DNA of 64,000 nt from a virus: positions 19,244 to 83,243 of IMG/VR virus record IMGVR_UViG_3300001593_000005; one strand, given 5' to 3'. A program made the translations under genes and the position numbers. Below the pieces are notes generated by a model that saw nothing but the letters and a program-made list of their open reading frames with translations, was not told the DNA's origin and did not search any database. This document shows positions 15,319 through 25,000 of the stretch, piece by piece (position 1 is the first letter of the stretch; each line of letters begins with the position of its first letter).

Positions 15319-16242
15319 TCACGGGGGCGGCAGTACCCGCCAGGTCATCGCTCCTGGCGGCAGGTCGCTGAGGCGGGCGACGTCACCGCGGCCGAGGGCG
15401 TCTGTGCACCGGGTGCAGTCATCGCCGCCCATTCCCGGCATGGGCGTGATGCTGCCGTCCGGCATCCGCTGGTGCACATGCCGGGTGAACGAGTGGTGCG
15501 AGGCGGCGGCGCCGGGGCACAGCGGTCCCTCGGTGCAGTCGCAGCCGTCAAGGTGGCGGGTGACGTGTCCGGGGCACTGCAGCCGCCAGCGCCGCGTGGC
15601 ATCGGCGGCTATCCACCGTTTCTCGTAGCTGAGGGCCGCACTGGCGCAGTCTCCCCGGCGGCGCAGATGGAACACCGGCGACGGGGCTCCGGGCAGCAGC
15701 AGGTTCTCGCCGTCGAAGCGGAGGGCTTTCTGCCGCTGGGTGACCGGGTCGCCGCAGCCCCAGCAGCAGCCGGGCAGGATCTTCTCGTACCGGGCCAGCT
15801 TCCCGGACTCCCGGCTGATCTCCTGCGTGATCTCCAGGTCCCGGCACGGCCACGGCTCACCGCAGTCCCTGCACACCGGGTAGTGCGGGGACAGGACGTA
15901 GGCGCCAAGGCCGGCATACGGCCGGACGCCGAAGTGCTGGCGTTTCCCGCCGGCGGCCGGGACGACGATCAGGTCCAGGGGACGGCGGTCCCATTCCTCC
16001 ATGGACACGGGGCGCCTGCGGCAGATCTGGCCGGGAATCACCGGGGTCCCGAACGCCTGCTCCCAGTACTCGCGGGTATCCTCATCCCAGTCGGCGACGG
16101 GAGCAGGCCGGACCTGCACGACACGCCACACCGTGCGGTCCCCGAGGGCTATCAGGTCACCCTCGGCGAGGTCTCTCCACTCGCATTTACGGCCGCCCTG
16201 CGGCTCCCAGCCGCCCCCGAAGCGACTCCAGTAGAGGCTCAC
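15319..16242 (-). CDS. Actinobacterial hypothetical protein with Cys clusters
   Basis: 307 residues from GTG 16242 (GGAGGG upstream). The N-terminus (SLYWSRFGGGWEPQGGRKCEW) is followed by an SH3-like strand pattern (EGDLIALGDRTVWRVVQVRP). Further on are three possible zinc-binding sites: CRDCGEPWPCRD, CCWGCGDP, and a C-terminal cluster with CPGHVTRHLDGCDC and DDCTRC. Function unknown. It lies just upstream of the FHA gene on the same strand. Confidence 0.65.
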   Translation of the reverse strand: MSLYWSRFGGGWEPQGGRKCEWRDLAEGDLIALGDRTVWRVVQVRPAPVADWDEDTREYWEQAFGTPVIPGQICRRRPVSMEEWDRRPLDLIVVPAAGGKRQHFGVRPYAGLGAYVLSPHYPVCRDCGEPWPCRDLEITQEISRESGKLARYEKILPGCCWGCGDPVTQRQKALRFDGENLLLPGAPSPVFHLRRRGDCASAALSYEKRWIAADATRRWRLQCPGHVTRHLDGCDCTEGPLCPGAAASHHSFTRHVHQRMPDGSITPMPGMGGDDCTRCTDALGRGDVARLSDLPPGAMTWRVLPPP

Positions 16243-16274
16243 CCCGCACCCTCCCTGACCTTCACGATCCGAGG

Positions 16275-16454
16275 CTACTCGCCGGGCCTGGGGTCCCGCC
16301 CGTCCTGCGCGTAATACAGGTGGGCTGCGGTGATCGCCGACGCTGCGAGCATTCCCGCACCTGCACGGCGCAGGGCGACATACTCGCTGACAACCGCCAC
16401 GTACAGGCTGTTCTCGGCTGCTACCGGGTCGGCGGGCTGTTCCGGGGCCTCCAC
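16275..16454 (-). CDS. Small helical protein (59 residues)
   Basis: Starts at GTG 16454, preceded at good distance by GGAGAGGGGG, and ends at TAG 16275. The product (VEAPEQPADPVAAENSLYVA at the start) continues with a helical, partly hydrophobic segment (LRRAGAGMLAASAITAAHLYY) and a charged end. It fills what would otherwise be a gap between the genes at 15319-16242 and 16527-16988. Unknown function. Confidence 0.55.
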   Translation of the reverse strand: MEAPEQPADPVAAENSLYVAVVSEYVALRRAGAGMLAASAITAAHLYYAQDGRDPRPGE

Positions 16455-16526
16455 GGGCAGCCCCCTCTCCGGCTCGCCGCCGCGCTGGCAGTGCTGCGGG
16501 AAAAAACCTTGCCTGGCATGCTCACT

Positions 16527-16988
16527 CTACTTATGGAGTGAGATGACCGAGATGATGATGGCGGCCACAGCCGCGACGAGCACGAGGAGTTGCATGACCT
16601 GCCCGGTATCAAGGCGCCGCTCGGTGCGGGTGTCGGCAGCACCGCCGGTACGGCCCTGCTGCGCCGAGACGTACTCGCCGAGCGGCCTGATCGTGGCCGT
16701 CATCTCCCGCACCGCGTTGGCGAGATCGTCCTTGGTGGCGTAGTTGCCGCGCTCGCCCTCGATCTGGGAGCGGAGGTTGTTCGCCTTCTCGTCCTTGAAG
16801 CCCTGTATTTCCCGCGCCAGGTCAAGGGCCTTCTCGTCGGCGACCTGCTTGATCTGGAGGGCTTTCTCCCGCTCCTGCGCGACCTCCTGATACCGGCGGT
16901 CCCGTTCCGCTGCCAGGCCCGCGTCTGCTGCCCGGAGCGCCAGGAGGTGCTCCCGGAGCGTTACGGTCTCGCCCGGTGGGCTAGCCAC
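16527..16988 (-). CDS. Coiled-coil protein with C-terminal membrane anchor
   Basis: 153 residues from GTG 16988. A long charged helix (RDRRYQEVAQEREKALQIKQ and on to about residue 85) is predicted to form a coiled coil. A C-terminal membrane segment follows (VMQLLVLVAAVAAIIISVISL), leaving almost nothing outside. This tail-anchored topology is frequent in actinophage lysis regions. Its start overlaps the stop of the small membrane-protein gene upstream. Confidence 0.6.
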   Translation of the reverse strand: MASPPGETVTLREHLLALRAADAGLAAERDRRYQEVAQEREKALQIKQVADEKALDLAREIQGFKDEKANNLRSQIEGERGNYATKDDLANAVREMTATIRPLGEYVSAQQGRTGGAADTRTERRLDTGQVMQLLVLVAAVAAIIISVISLHK

Positions 16989-17148
16989 GGCTCCCGTAGC
17001 GTCCGCCCCGGTTCCAGCCCCACGCGACCTCCGCGCCCACCAGGGCCACGGCCACGATGACGAGCCAGATAACCCAGTTGAGATGCTTGCCGGTCAGCTC
17101 CAGAGCGGCCGCGATCACCATCATGACGAATGCGAGTGTGGCGAGCAT
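16981..17148 (-). CDS. Small two-helix membrane protein, holin candidate
   Basis: 55 residues from ATG 17148 with GAGGGAGG upstream. Two hydrophobic helices (MLATLAFVMMVIAAALELTG and WVIWLVIVAVALVGAEVAWG) and a short basic tail match a small class II holin. It overlaps the next gene by eight bases. A longer open frame upstream is Arg/Ser-rich and improbable. Confidence 0.6.
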   Translation of the reverse strand: MLATLAFVMMVIAAALELTGKHLNWVIWLVIVAVALVGAEVAWGWNRGGRYGSRG

Positions 17149-17222
17149 GATGCCTCCCTCATGGCAGGTGGTGGTCCTTGAAGGCGGGGACCTGCTGGCC
17201 GCCGGCCGCGAATAGCCGCAGG

Positions 17223-20200
17223 TCAGGACCAGTATTCTGACGGCTCGTAATCGAGTAGGCACGTTATGGAGCCGGTGATCTGGCTCTTGTTCGCGCCATA
17301 GCTGATAGACCGGCGGATCTGGGTCACCCGGTAGATCCCCGTCGAGGACGGCGCCCCGGAAACGGACATGTCATAGACCGTGGCCAGGTCACCGACGTTC
17401 ATGGCAAGGACAGCTGGCCATGCGGCCGGGTATCCCGCCGCGTCGATTTCCAGGAGCGCGACCCGTCGCCTGTTCTGCCCGTAATTCTCGAACAGCCAGT
17501 TGACGTAGGCCTGGATCTCCGTCAGCGACTGGAGGTAGGACGTGAACGGGTATGCCCGTGCCCCGTACTGGATGAGCCCGGCCGCGACACCGGCCGCGTT
17601 CGCAGGCGTCAGGTCAGGGAGGGTTGCCCCGGCAGGGTCATACGGGGTCGCGACGATCGGGTTCCACACCCGGGTCGGGTCCGTCTGGAACTGCTGCGAT
17701 GGCTTGTAGGGGATCATGCCCTCGGACACCAGCGGCCCCAGGGTCCAGGCGGGCGTGTCAGCGGCGAGATGCGGCCGGGACCGGTAGCACAGCGTCCCGT
17801 TATTGTCGATCGACATGAACCCGCCGTCACTCTGGGCGATGTTGAGCATGGCCTGGCCGCACTGCTGCCCGCCGACGTCCAGGGCCGCCTGGACGGCCAG
17901 GACCGCCTGGGGGATGTCGATGGCCCGGTTCGGGACGGTCATCCCGCCGTACCCGGCTGCCCGCTCGATCCGCTGCCCGGCCGTGTCCCCCAGCGGGGTC
18001 GCGACCGTGGGGGGCGATGCGCCGGATCCTGCGCCGGCGGCGCAGACCCCGGCGGAGACGGCAGCAGTCCCGTACCCGGAGGTCATCGAATCCCCGGCAC
18101 CGAGGATGACCGCGGCTTCCTCCTCAGCGCCCGCGTTCGCGGACGTGTACAGGGCGATGCCGGGTGCGAGGGCGGTGGCGGCTGCCCATACGGCGGACCC
18201 GGAGGCGAGGGAGTCGCCGAGCATCCCCGTGAGAGTGGTCCTGGCAGAAGGACCCGAGGTGTAGTTCCCGGCGAGGGAGGCGGTGACGAGGGAAAGGGAC
18301 CAGGGGTCGCCGCCCGGGCCGTAGTTCCCCTCGTAGCAGGTGCCGTCCGGCGTGAACCCGGTGGGGTTCAGGTTCTGCACCGATGAGAGCCCCGGCGACG
18401 TCGGGGCGGGGAGGAGGCCGAATCCCGTGACCGCGGCCGTGTAGTGGGCGAGGATCCGGGCCTGCGGCAGGATCCGGGGGTAGATGCTGATGTGGGACAG
18501 GGCCATGTTGCCGCCGTGGGCGAGCCCGGCCGGGCTGGATCCGCCGCCGGTCCCGAGGTCCCCGCACGCCGTCAGCCATGTGCACTGGGAGGTCATCGCG
18601 GTGCAGGTCCCTGACGCGGTGGCGGTCAGGCCGCCGTTGACCTGCACACTCCACGTGGTGGTGGTCAGCTGGACCGAGTAGGAGACGAACGCGTTGCAGC
18701 GCAGGTCAGACCCGGTGTAGATGCTGTGGGTCGTGCCTGTCGAGGTCCCCGCCGCGTAGGTGATGAGGACCAGGTTCCCCAGGCCGTTCAGCTGCAGGAC
18801 CGCGACGGGCAGGGTTGCCGTGGTCAGGGAGAGGATGGTGAGCGGGCAGCAGGGCTGGGCTGCGATGCAGAAGTAGCCGATCGACCCGCCAGTAGAAGTA
18901 AACCCCTGGGAACTGGCGAGGAACCCGGCACTAGCCCACGCCTCGATACTCACACCGCTGGCCAGCGGAGGGTAGGTGTCCTCGCAGGCCAGCCACCACC
19001 CGTAGCTCCCGGTCTCGCCGAGGAGGCCGGTCTGCTGCCAGGCGGCGGCGCCCGGGGACGCGGTGATCGCCCCGCCCGCCGAGGCCACGGCGGAAGGGGA
19101 GGACTGGGGGTCCCCGTACATCCACCCGGGCTGCTGCCCTACCTGGTAGACCGCCACGCTGGGCGTGGGGGGCGTCGAGGCCTCCGCACTGGCGGTCAGG
19201 TCCGTGGCGGAACCGTAGATCGAGCCGGCGAAGCCGCACAGGTCCTGGTACGGGATCCCGTTCGGCGATGCCTTGATGAGCAGGGGGTTCGTATTGCCCG
19301 GTGCCGCGTTCCGGAGCTGGACGGGGAGGACCCCGCCGGCGAGTGCCTGGTCATCGCACGGCCACCACCAGCCGGGACTGTCCTGGTACACCTCAGCCCG
19401 GTAGGGGCTGGGGCACGGCCCGGACGCGGTGGCCCAGATGTCGCTGACCCCGAGGGAGACCCAGTTGCGGAGGGTGCTGGTGCGCTGCTCGGGGAAGTCC
19501 TTCGCATTCCGCGAGATCACGTACCAGCGGTTCGCTGTGCCGCCGAGCGCGAATCGCAGCCTGACGGGCGTGCCGGTAAGGCAGTACGGGTAGTAAGGCG
19601 AGGATTCACTGGACGGCGAGAGATTCCCATCGAAATTATCAACGGAAACCGTGCCCTCAGTCGTCTGGATCTGCCCGCGCTGGTACTGGACGCCCGTGGT
19701 TTCCTGATAGCCCCAGAGCCTCTTGATGGTGGTGAGGGGGTCCGCTGCGCTGTCGGAGAGCGTGGTCCACTCGATCTCGTCCGCCGGGGTCTGGAACCCG
19801 GAACCGAACCCGGCCTCCAGGATGGTCCGCCCCGCCCACGCAGCGTTCGCGCCCGCCGGGATCGGGGAGGGCGCATTGAAGAGGAAGCCGATGATGAACC
19901 CGGACAGGTCGGTAGCCGCCGAGGCCGTCGCGGTGACGGACAGGGCCCCGGTGGTGGCGTAGCACGCGGATGTCAGGACCGCATCGCCGGCGTGATTCGC
20001 CCCGTTCGTGGCCGTGACCGTAGCCAGTGGCGTCCACCCGGGCGGAAGGAACCCCTGGCCGGCGCTGTCGTTATCCCCGCATACCCCGGCGATGACGAGT
20101 GCCTGACCTGAGGGCGCGGGGAACGACAGGCCCAGTGAGGTGGTCGCGGCGGAGTAGGCGGTACTGACCGCGGTTACCGAATCCCACGGCCCGATGCCGG

Positions 20201-21335
20201 AGATCTCCACGACCAGGCATGCCGCACCCGCTACCGCCCCGTTCGGGGCGCAGTAGACATCAGCTGCGGTCCTGGCGAGATTCGCCGTGTACCACCCGGC
20301 ACACCGGGTGCTGCCTGCGGACGATGACGGCGACGCCGGGCGCCAGAAAGAGTGGATGTCATCGGCGTCGCCGAACGTGACCGCCGATGTCGCGATGCCC
20401 TGCTGCCAGCCCATCAGGCAGACCAGCCAGTTCCCCGCCGAAGGCGTGCCGCTGCCGCTTCCCGCTGAGGTAGCCGGGGTCAGCTGGACGACCGTGGACT
20501 GCAACGCAGGCGGCATCGACCCGAACACGGCCGGCTGGCTGAACGTCGCCGACCACTGGTTGACGACGGACGCCCGGCCCAGCGAGGGAGGCTGAGGTGA
20601 CGGCGGCGCCTGGTAGCCGCCGAAGCCCATCGGGACGAACTGCGACGGCGGGACAGGCTGAGGGGGGATCGCAGGCGCGGGGATGACAGACCAGGTGAGG
20701 ATGATCCATCCCGCTGCCGGGGTGCCCGGTCCGCCGCCGGCGACCGACGCGTTAGACCCGCCGCCGGGTCCGCCGCCGGGCACGGTCCCCGGAGATCCGG
20801 GGGCGGTGCTGGAGGCACCGCCGGCACCGCCGGCCCCCCCGCCCGTTCCCGGCGTCCCGCCGGCACCGGGCGAAGCACCCGAGCCGGGACCGCCCGCACC
20901 GCCGGGACCGCCAGGGCCTGCCGCGCCGCCACCGCCACCGCCGTACCCGGTCCCGGTGGTGCTGTTGGACCCGTTCCCGCCGCTGCCGCCGGCATAGGCG
21001 ATCGCGTTGGAGCCCGCCGCACCGCCGCTGCCGGGGGCGATTCCCGCCCCGTTCCCGCCAGGTGCGGCGGAGACCGCGAGGGAATCGCCGGTGAAGACGG
21101 TGTGGTTACCTGTGGCGCCCTGCCCGATCGACCAGCTGTACGTCAGGCCGCCAGTGACAGCAGGGGCATCCTGGGCGAAAGCCCCGGCACCCGCACCGCC
21201 GGAGCCCTTGTGTGCCGTGAGGTCCGACGCTGCCGCGCCGGACTCCCCGGTGCACTGGACGATCAGCGATCCGGGGAGGATGTTCAGCGGGCACAGCCAC
21301 GTCCCGCTTGCCCCGGTGAGGGTGATGGTCTGCAC
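17223..21335 (-). CDS. Large minor tail protein
   Basis: 1370 residues from GTG 21335. The N-terminal 200 residues include a glycine-rich segment (about 115-200) like those in phage tail tip proteins. A Gly/Ser/Thr-rich beta region follows, then a LamG/concanavalin-like stretch around the second third (VSIEAWASAGF, CNAFVSYSVQLTTTTWSVQV). A C-terminal domain follows with LEIDAAGYPAAWPAVLAMNVGDL. Position downstream of the tape measure and upstream of fibre genes fits a tail tip or baseplate hub component. Confidence 0.75.
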   Translation of the reverse strand: MQTITLTGASGTWLCPLNILPGSLIVQCTGESGAAASDLTAHKGSGGAGAGAFAQDAPAVTGGLTYSWSIGQGATGNHTVFTGDSLAVSAAPGGNGAGIAPGSGGAAGSNAIAYAGGSGGNGSNSTTGTGYGGGGGGAAGPGGPGGAGGPGSGASPGAGGTPGTGGGAGGAGGASSTAPGSPGTVPGGGPGGGSNASVAGGGPGTPAAGWIILTWSVIPAPAIPPQPVPPSQFVPMGFGGYQAPPSPQPPSLGRASVVNQWSATFSQPAVFGSMPPALQSTVVQLTPATSAGSGSGTPSAGNWLVCLMGWQQGIATSAVTFGDADDIHSFWRPASPSSSAGSTRCAGWYTANLARTAADVYCAPNGAVAGAACLVVEISGIGPWDSVTAVSTAYSAATTSLGLSFPAPSGQALVIAGVCGDNDSAGQGFLPPGWTPLATVTATNGANHAGDAVLTSACYATTGALSVTATASAATDLSGFIIGFLFNAPSPIPAGANAAWAGRTILEAGFGSGFQTPADEIEWTTLSDSAADPLTTIKRLWGYQETTGVQYQRGQIQTTEGTVSVDNFDGNLSPSSESSPYYPYCLTGTPVRLRFALGGTANRWYVISRNAKDFPEQRTSTLRNWVSLGVSDIWATASGPCPSPYRAEVYQDSPGWWWPCDDQALAGGVLPVQLRNAAPGNTNPLLIKASPNGIPYQDLCGFAGSIYGSATDLTASAEASTPPTPSVAVYQVGQQPGWMYGDPQSSPSAVASAGGAITASPGAAAWQQTGLLGETGSYGWWLACEDTYPPLASGVSIEAWASAGFLASSQGFTSTGGSIGYFCIAAQPCCPLTILSLTTATLPVAVLQLNGLGNLVLITYAAGTSTGTTHSIYTGSDLRCNAFVSYSVQLTTTTWSVQVNGGLTATASGTCTAMTSQCTWLTACGDLGTGGGSSPAGLAHGGNMALSHISIYPRILPQARILAHYTAAVTGFGLLPAPTSPGLSSVQNLNPTGFTPDGTCYEGNYGPGGDPWSLSLVTASLAGNYTSGPSARTTLTGMLGDSLASGSAVWAAATALAPGIALYTSANAGAEEEAAVILGAGDSMTSGYGTAAVSAGVCAAGAGSGASPPTVATPLGDTAGQRIERAAGYGGMTVPNRAIDIPQAVLAVQAALDVGGQQCGQAMLNIAQSDGGFMSIDNNGTLCYRSRPHLAADTPAWTLGPLVSEGMIPYKPSQQFQTDPTRVWNPIVATPYDPAGATLPDLTPANAAGVAAGLIQYGARAYPFTSYLQSLTEIQAYVNWLFENYGQNRRRVALLEIDAAGYPAAWPAVLAMNVGDLATVYDMSVSGAPSSTGIYRVTQIRRSISYGANKSQITGSITCLLDYEPSEYWS

Positions 21336-21386
21336 GCAGCCCCCTCACCAGCACCTCGTCAGCGGGAGCGGGGGTTAAGCAGCGGC

Positions 21387-21989
21387 TTAGCTGTGCGTCC
21401 ACAGGAAGAACTGCGTGCACGTGAGCGACGGGGCGCCAGTCACCTGCGACAGGGTCCCGGCGAGAGCGATCGTGTGCGCGAAGGTTGTGTCAACATCCGC
21501 GGCCGTGGGGCCGGACGCCGCCGGCATCGGCAGGATCTGCATATTGCTGTTCGTGAGCGTTGCCTCGTAGGGCGCCGTCTGGATTATCGTGTCGCCGTGG
21601 GTGTACAGGGTCGGTGTCGAGGTTCCCTGGGCAAGCTGACGGGTCTGGATCTTGCCCGCAGCTTTCCAGTACAGGCCAGTCTGGGAGACGGGCAGCGCGA
21701 ACGCCCCGGTCGTTGCCAGCAGTGTCCCGCCGGCGGCCGCCGTGCCCGCCGCGGACGCATACAGGGCCAGGGTCGCATTCGTGGCCGTGGAGCCGCACGT
21801 CCAGATCCCGCGTGCCTCCCACTCGATGACGAGTGCGGGCGTGAACTGCAGGATTGCCGGGTCACCGCCGACCCCGCCGGCCATCTCCGGGCTGAGGGTG
21901 AGGGTGGCTGCCGTGGTGAGCGCTGTCCCGCTCGCGGTCTGCCACGGCGGACCCCAGTTGGCAAGCTGGACCCACGAGGTGTTAGCCAT
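21387..21989 (-). CDS. Tail-associated structural protein
   Basis: 200 residues from ATG 21989. A beta-rich sequence (ALVIEWEARGIWTCGSTATNATLALYAS, YWKAAGKIQTRQL, DTTFAHTIALAGTLSQVTGAPSLTCTQFFLWT) resembles small proteins found between tape measure and tail-tip genes in actinophages. Likely a distal-tail or tip protein, from position. Confidence 0.6.
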   Translation of the reverse strand: MANTSWVQLANWGPPWQTASGTALTTAATLTLSPEMAGGVGGDPAILQFTPALVIEWEARGIWTCGSTATNATLALYASAAGTAAAGGTLLATTGAFALPVSQTGLYWKAAGKIQTRQLAQGTSTPTLYTHGDTIIQTAPYEATLTNSNMQILPMPAASGPTAADVDTTFAHTIALAGTLSQVTGAPSLTCTQFFLWTHS

Positions 21990-22031
21990 CAGTGCTCCCG
22001 GAGTAGGTAAGGCAGGTGAGGAACGGGGCGG

Positions 22032-25000
22032 CTAGTACTGCCGGCCGGGCATCTGGTAACCCGTCCCGAGGTTGTTCGCGGCCCTGTCCAGGGCGTGAGC
22101 CTGGACGACGCTGCTCAGGACCTGGCCGTCCACGACGAGATGGGTCGTGGTCTGGTGGACCACCGGGGCCGCGCCGCCGCCGCCGCCGCTGCCGCCGCCG
22201 GACGATCCCGCCGCGGCGGGGTGCGGGACAGCGCTCGCGGGATGCTGGTCCGCGGCGGCGGGGACTGCGCTGGAGATACCGTCCGCTGAGGAGCCGTCAC
22301 CGCCCTTGGTCCTCTTCTTCGCGGCGTCCTTCTCCGCTGTCTCGATCGCGGCGAGGATGGCCGAGGTGAGGTCACCGGTCACGGAGGCGATGCCTGCCGC
22401 CATCTCCTGGCCTATCTCGGCACCGCCCTTGAATGCGGCGGCTGCAGCACCGCCGCCTAGCGCCGCGTCCAGGTCGTGGGTGATGTCCTTCGACAGGGAG
22501 CCGATCGACGAGTTGACCGCCCCGAGCTGGCTTTTCAGCCCGGCTGCGAGGCCCTTGGTGATGTCGGCGGCCGGCTCGTAGACGGCGTTGCTCGCTGTGA
22601 CCCCGAGCGCTTTCGCTGCCGTGTTCATCTGCGACTGGAGGCTGTTGAGCTGCTGGATCGCGCCCTTCCCGCCGCCGAGGATGCTCTCGGCGATCGGGTC
22701 GCCTGTCGCCGCGCCGGACTGCGCGAGCTGGTCCAGGAAGGCGGTGTTGAGGCCCTCTTTCTTCAGCTTGGTCAGGTCGGCAGTGAACTGCTTGGTCTGC
22801 GTGACCTGGGCCTGCATCCCGGAGATCAGGTCGCTGACCTGCGGCGCGGCTACCGCCGCTGGTGCGTTGCCGGACTCCAGCGCCTGAGCGTTCGCCGCGA
22901 CGCTGATGATGCTGGCGCCCTGGTTCGTCGCTGCCGTGATGCTCTGCGCGTAGGACTGCGCCTGCGTGATCTGGTTTTCCAGGGTCTGCCGCTGCTGGGC
23001 GAGGGCCTGCAGCTTCGCGCCGTCAGCCTTGAGGTAGGCGACCATGCCCGAGTCCTCGGACTTGCTGATCTTGCCTTTCTTCAGCGCCTTCGCGATATCG
23101 GCCTCGAACGTCGAGATGGTCCCGGCGATCGTGGAGTCGCTGAACGGCGCGGCGATCCCCTCCGCGAGATCCTTCGCGGTGGTGATCGCGGACTGGCCGC
23201 CCTGGAGGCCGGCGAGCAGCGACGCGGCGGCGGTCTTGGACAGCCCCTCTGCCGCCTTCTTCACCGTGCCCTCGCCGGCGGTAATGCCCTCGGCGAAACC
23301 GCCGTCGAACTCGTCCTGCCCGATCGCCATCGTGACCCGGCTAGGCGAATGCGCGTCGAGGGTCGTGTGCATCGCCTCGGCCCCGGCAGCCGCCACGGCG
23401 CTCGCTGCCGCCGTGACCGCACCGACTCCGCCCGCGATACCGCCCGCCAGTCCGGCGTCCATGGACGCGCCGATGCCGGCGGTGCCTGCCGCACCGGACT
23501 TCATCGCGCCGAGGACACTGGCCATGGCGGTCGCGGCCTTGGCCTTCGCCGCAGACAGGGCACTCAGGTCGGGTGCGGGGACCTTGACCGGGGCCATCGC
23601 GGACCCGGTGCCGAGCGTGCCAAGGGCGTGCTTGATGGTCTCGCTGATGGAGTTCGCGGAGGCCGGGTCGACCTCGGGCTTGACCTTGACCTGCACGGTC
23701 TGGTCAGCGGCGGGCAGCTTCATGCCGGTCTTGAGCATGTCCCCGGCCCAGCCGCCAGTCACGGGTGCCACCGCCGGCGCAGCCTCCGGCGCGGGAGCGG
23801 CAGGCTTGCCGCCGCCGAACCCGAAGAACGACGCGATCGAATCGACGGCCGAGGCCGCCTGGTGCCGGGAGGAATCGAGACCGGATGTCACCCAGTCGGC
23901 ATTGCCCTTGAAGCTATTGGCGAGGGCGTCACCCTGGCTTGCCATCTGGTGCCGGGCCGAGTCGAAGCTGCCGGTCTGGTAGTCCCCGGCGCGCGTGAAG
24001 GCCCCGACGGTCTCGCTGACCGCGTTGCTGACGTGGGTTCCGACAGCGGAGCCGAACTTGGAGGTCGCGAACCAGGAGTCGAGGCCGCCGAAGATGCTGG
24101 GCATCATCCCGGCTGCGGCCGGGTCGTTCTGGAGGTCCTTGTTCGCGGTCCCGGCCTTGGTCCCGGCGGGGGAAAGCTGATCCCCGAGGCCCTTGATCAG
24201 GAGGCCGAGGCCGACCCCCGCGGCGAGAGGGTTGACTGAGGCAGCCAGGTCGGTGCCGCCGCGCAGGCCAGCGGCGGCGAGGACCCCGCCGCCGCCCTTT
24301 TCTGCGTCCCCTTCGATACCGGACTCAGCGTCCGAAGCGACAGGTCCGGCGGGGATGGTCCCGCCCGGTTCCCTGCTGGACGGCAGCGTGCCAGGGAGTG
24401 TCTTGTCAGTGTTGCCGAGATCGCCGCCTTCGGCGGCGGTGGAGAGTTTCCCTGCTGCGCCTTCAAGGCTTCCGGCGGCGGCGCTGAGGCTCGACCCGGC
24501 ACTTTCCAGGCCCGCCGCACCGGCCGTGCTGGAGCCCTGCCCGATCCCGGCGAGTTTGTCGGCGCCGGGGATGCCGAGGGTCTCCCCGACTTTCCCGGCA
24601 GAGCTGAGTACCGTGCTGATCGGCGAGGCGACCTTGGACAGGATGGCCGGCAGCGCGAGGAGTCCCGCGCCGATCATGACGTCCTTGGTCGCGGTGGGAT
24701 GTGCTGCGGCGAAGCCGAGGACGTCGGAGACACCGCCGAGCACCTTGGTTACAGAGGGGAGGAGTGCCTGCCCGGCCTCGGTCGCTACCGCCTCAAGGCT
24801 GTACTCGGTGGCCTTGAGCTTGTAGTTAAGGGTGTCCTGGACCTGGGACCAGCCCTTGATGTTGTTCCCGGTGTGCTGGACGGACTGGCCGACCGCGTCC
24901 ACGTCGCTCTTGAACGTGCCCAGGTGCGAGCCGCCGGTCATCAGGGCGAACTGCTCGCCCATCTTCCCGCCGAGCGCCTCGGACAGGGCAGCGGTGACCG

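Noticed and set aside
16320-16743. Plus-strand ORFs between the genes at 15319 and 16527
   Set aside because: They overlap each other, have Ser/Ala/Arg-rich products, and cover the small minus-strand gene at 16275-16454, which has a good ribosome site.
22476-24239. Large plus-strand open frame inside the tape measure gene
   Set aside because: Arg/Gly/Asp-rich antisense shadow of the tape measure protein, with no motif.
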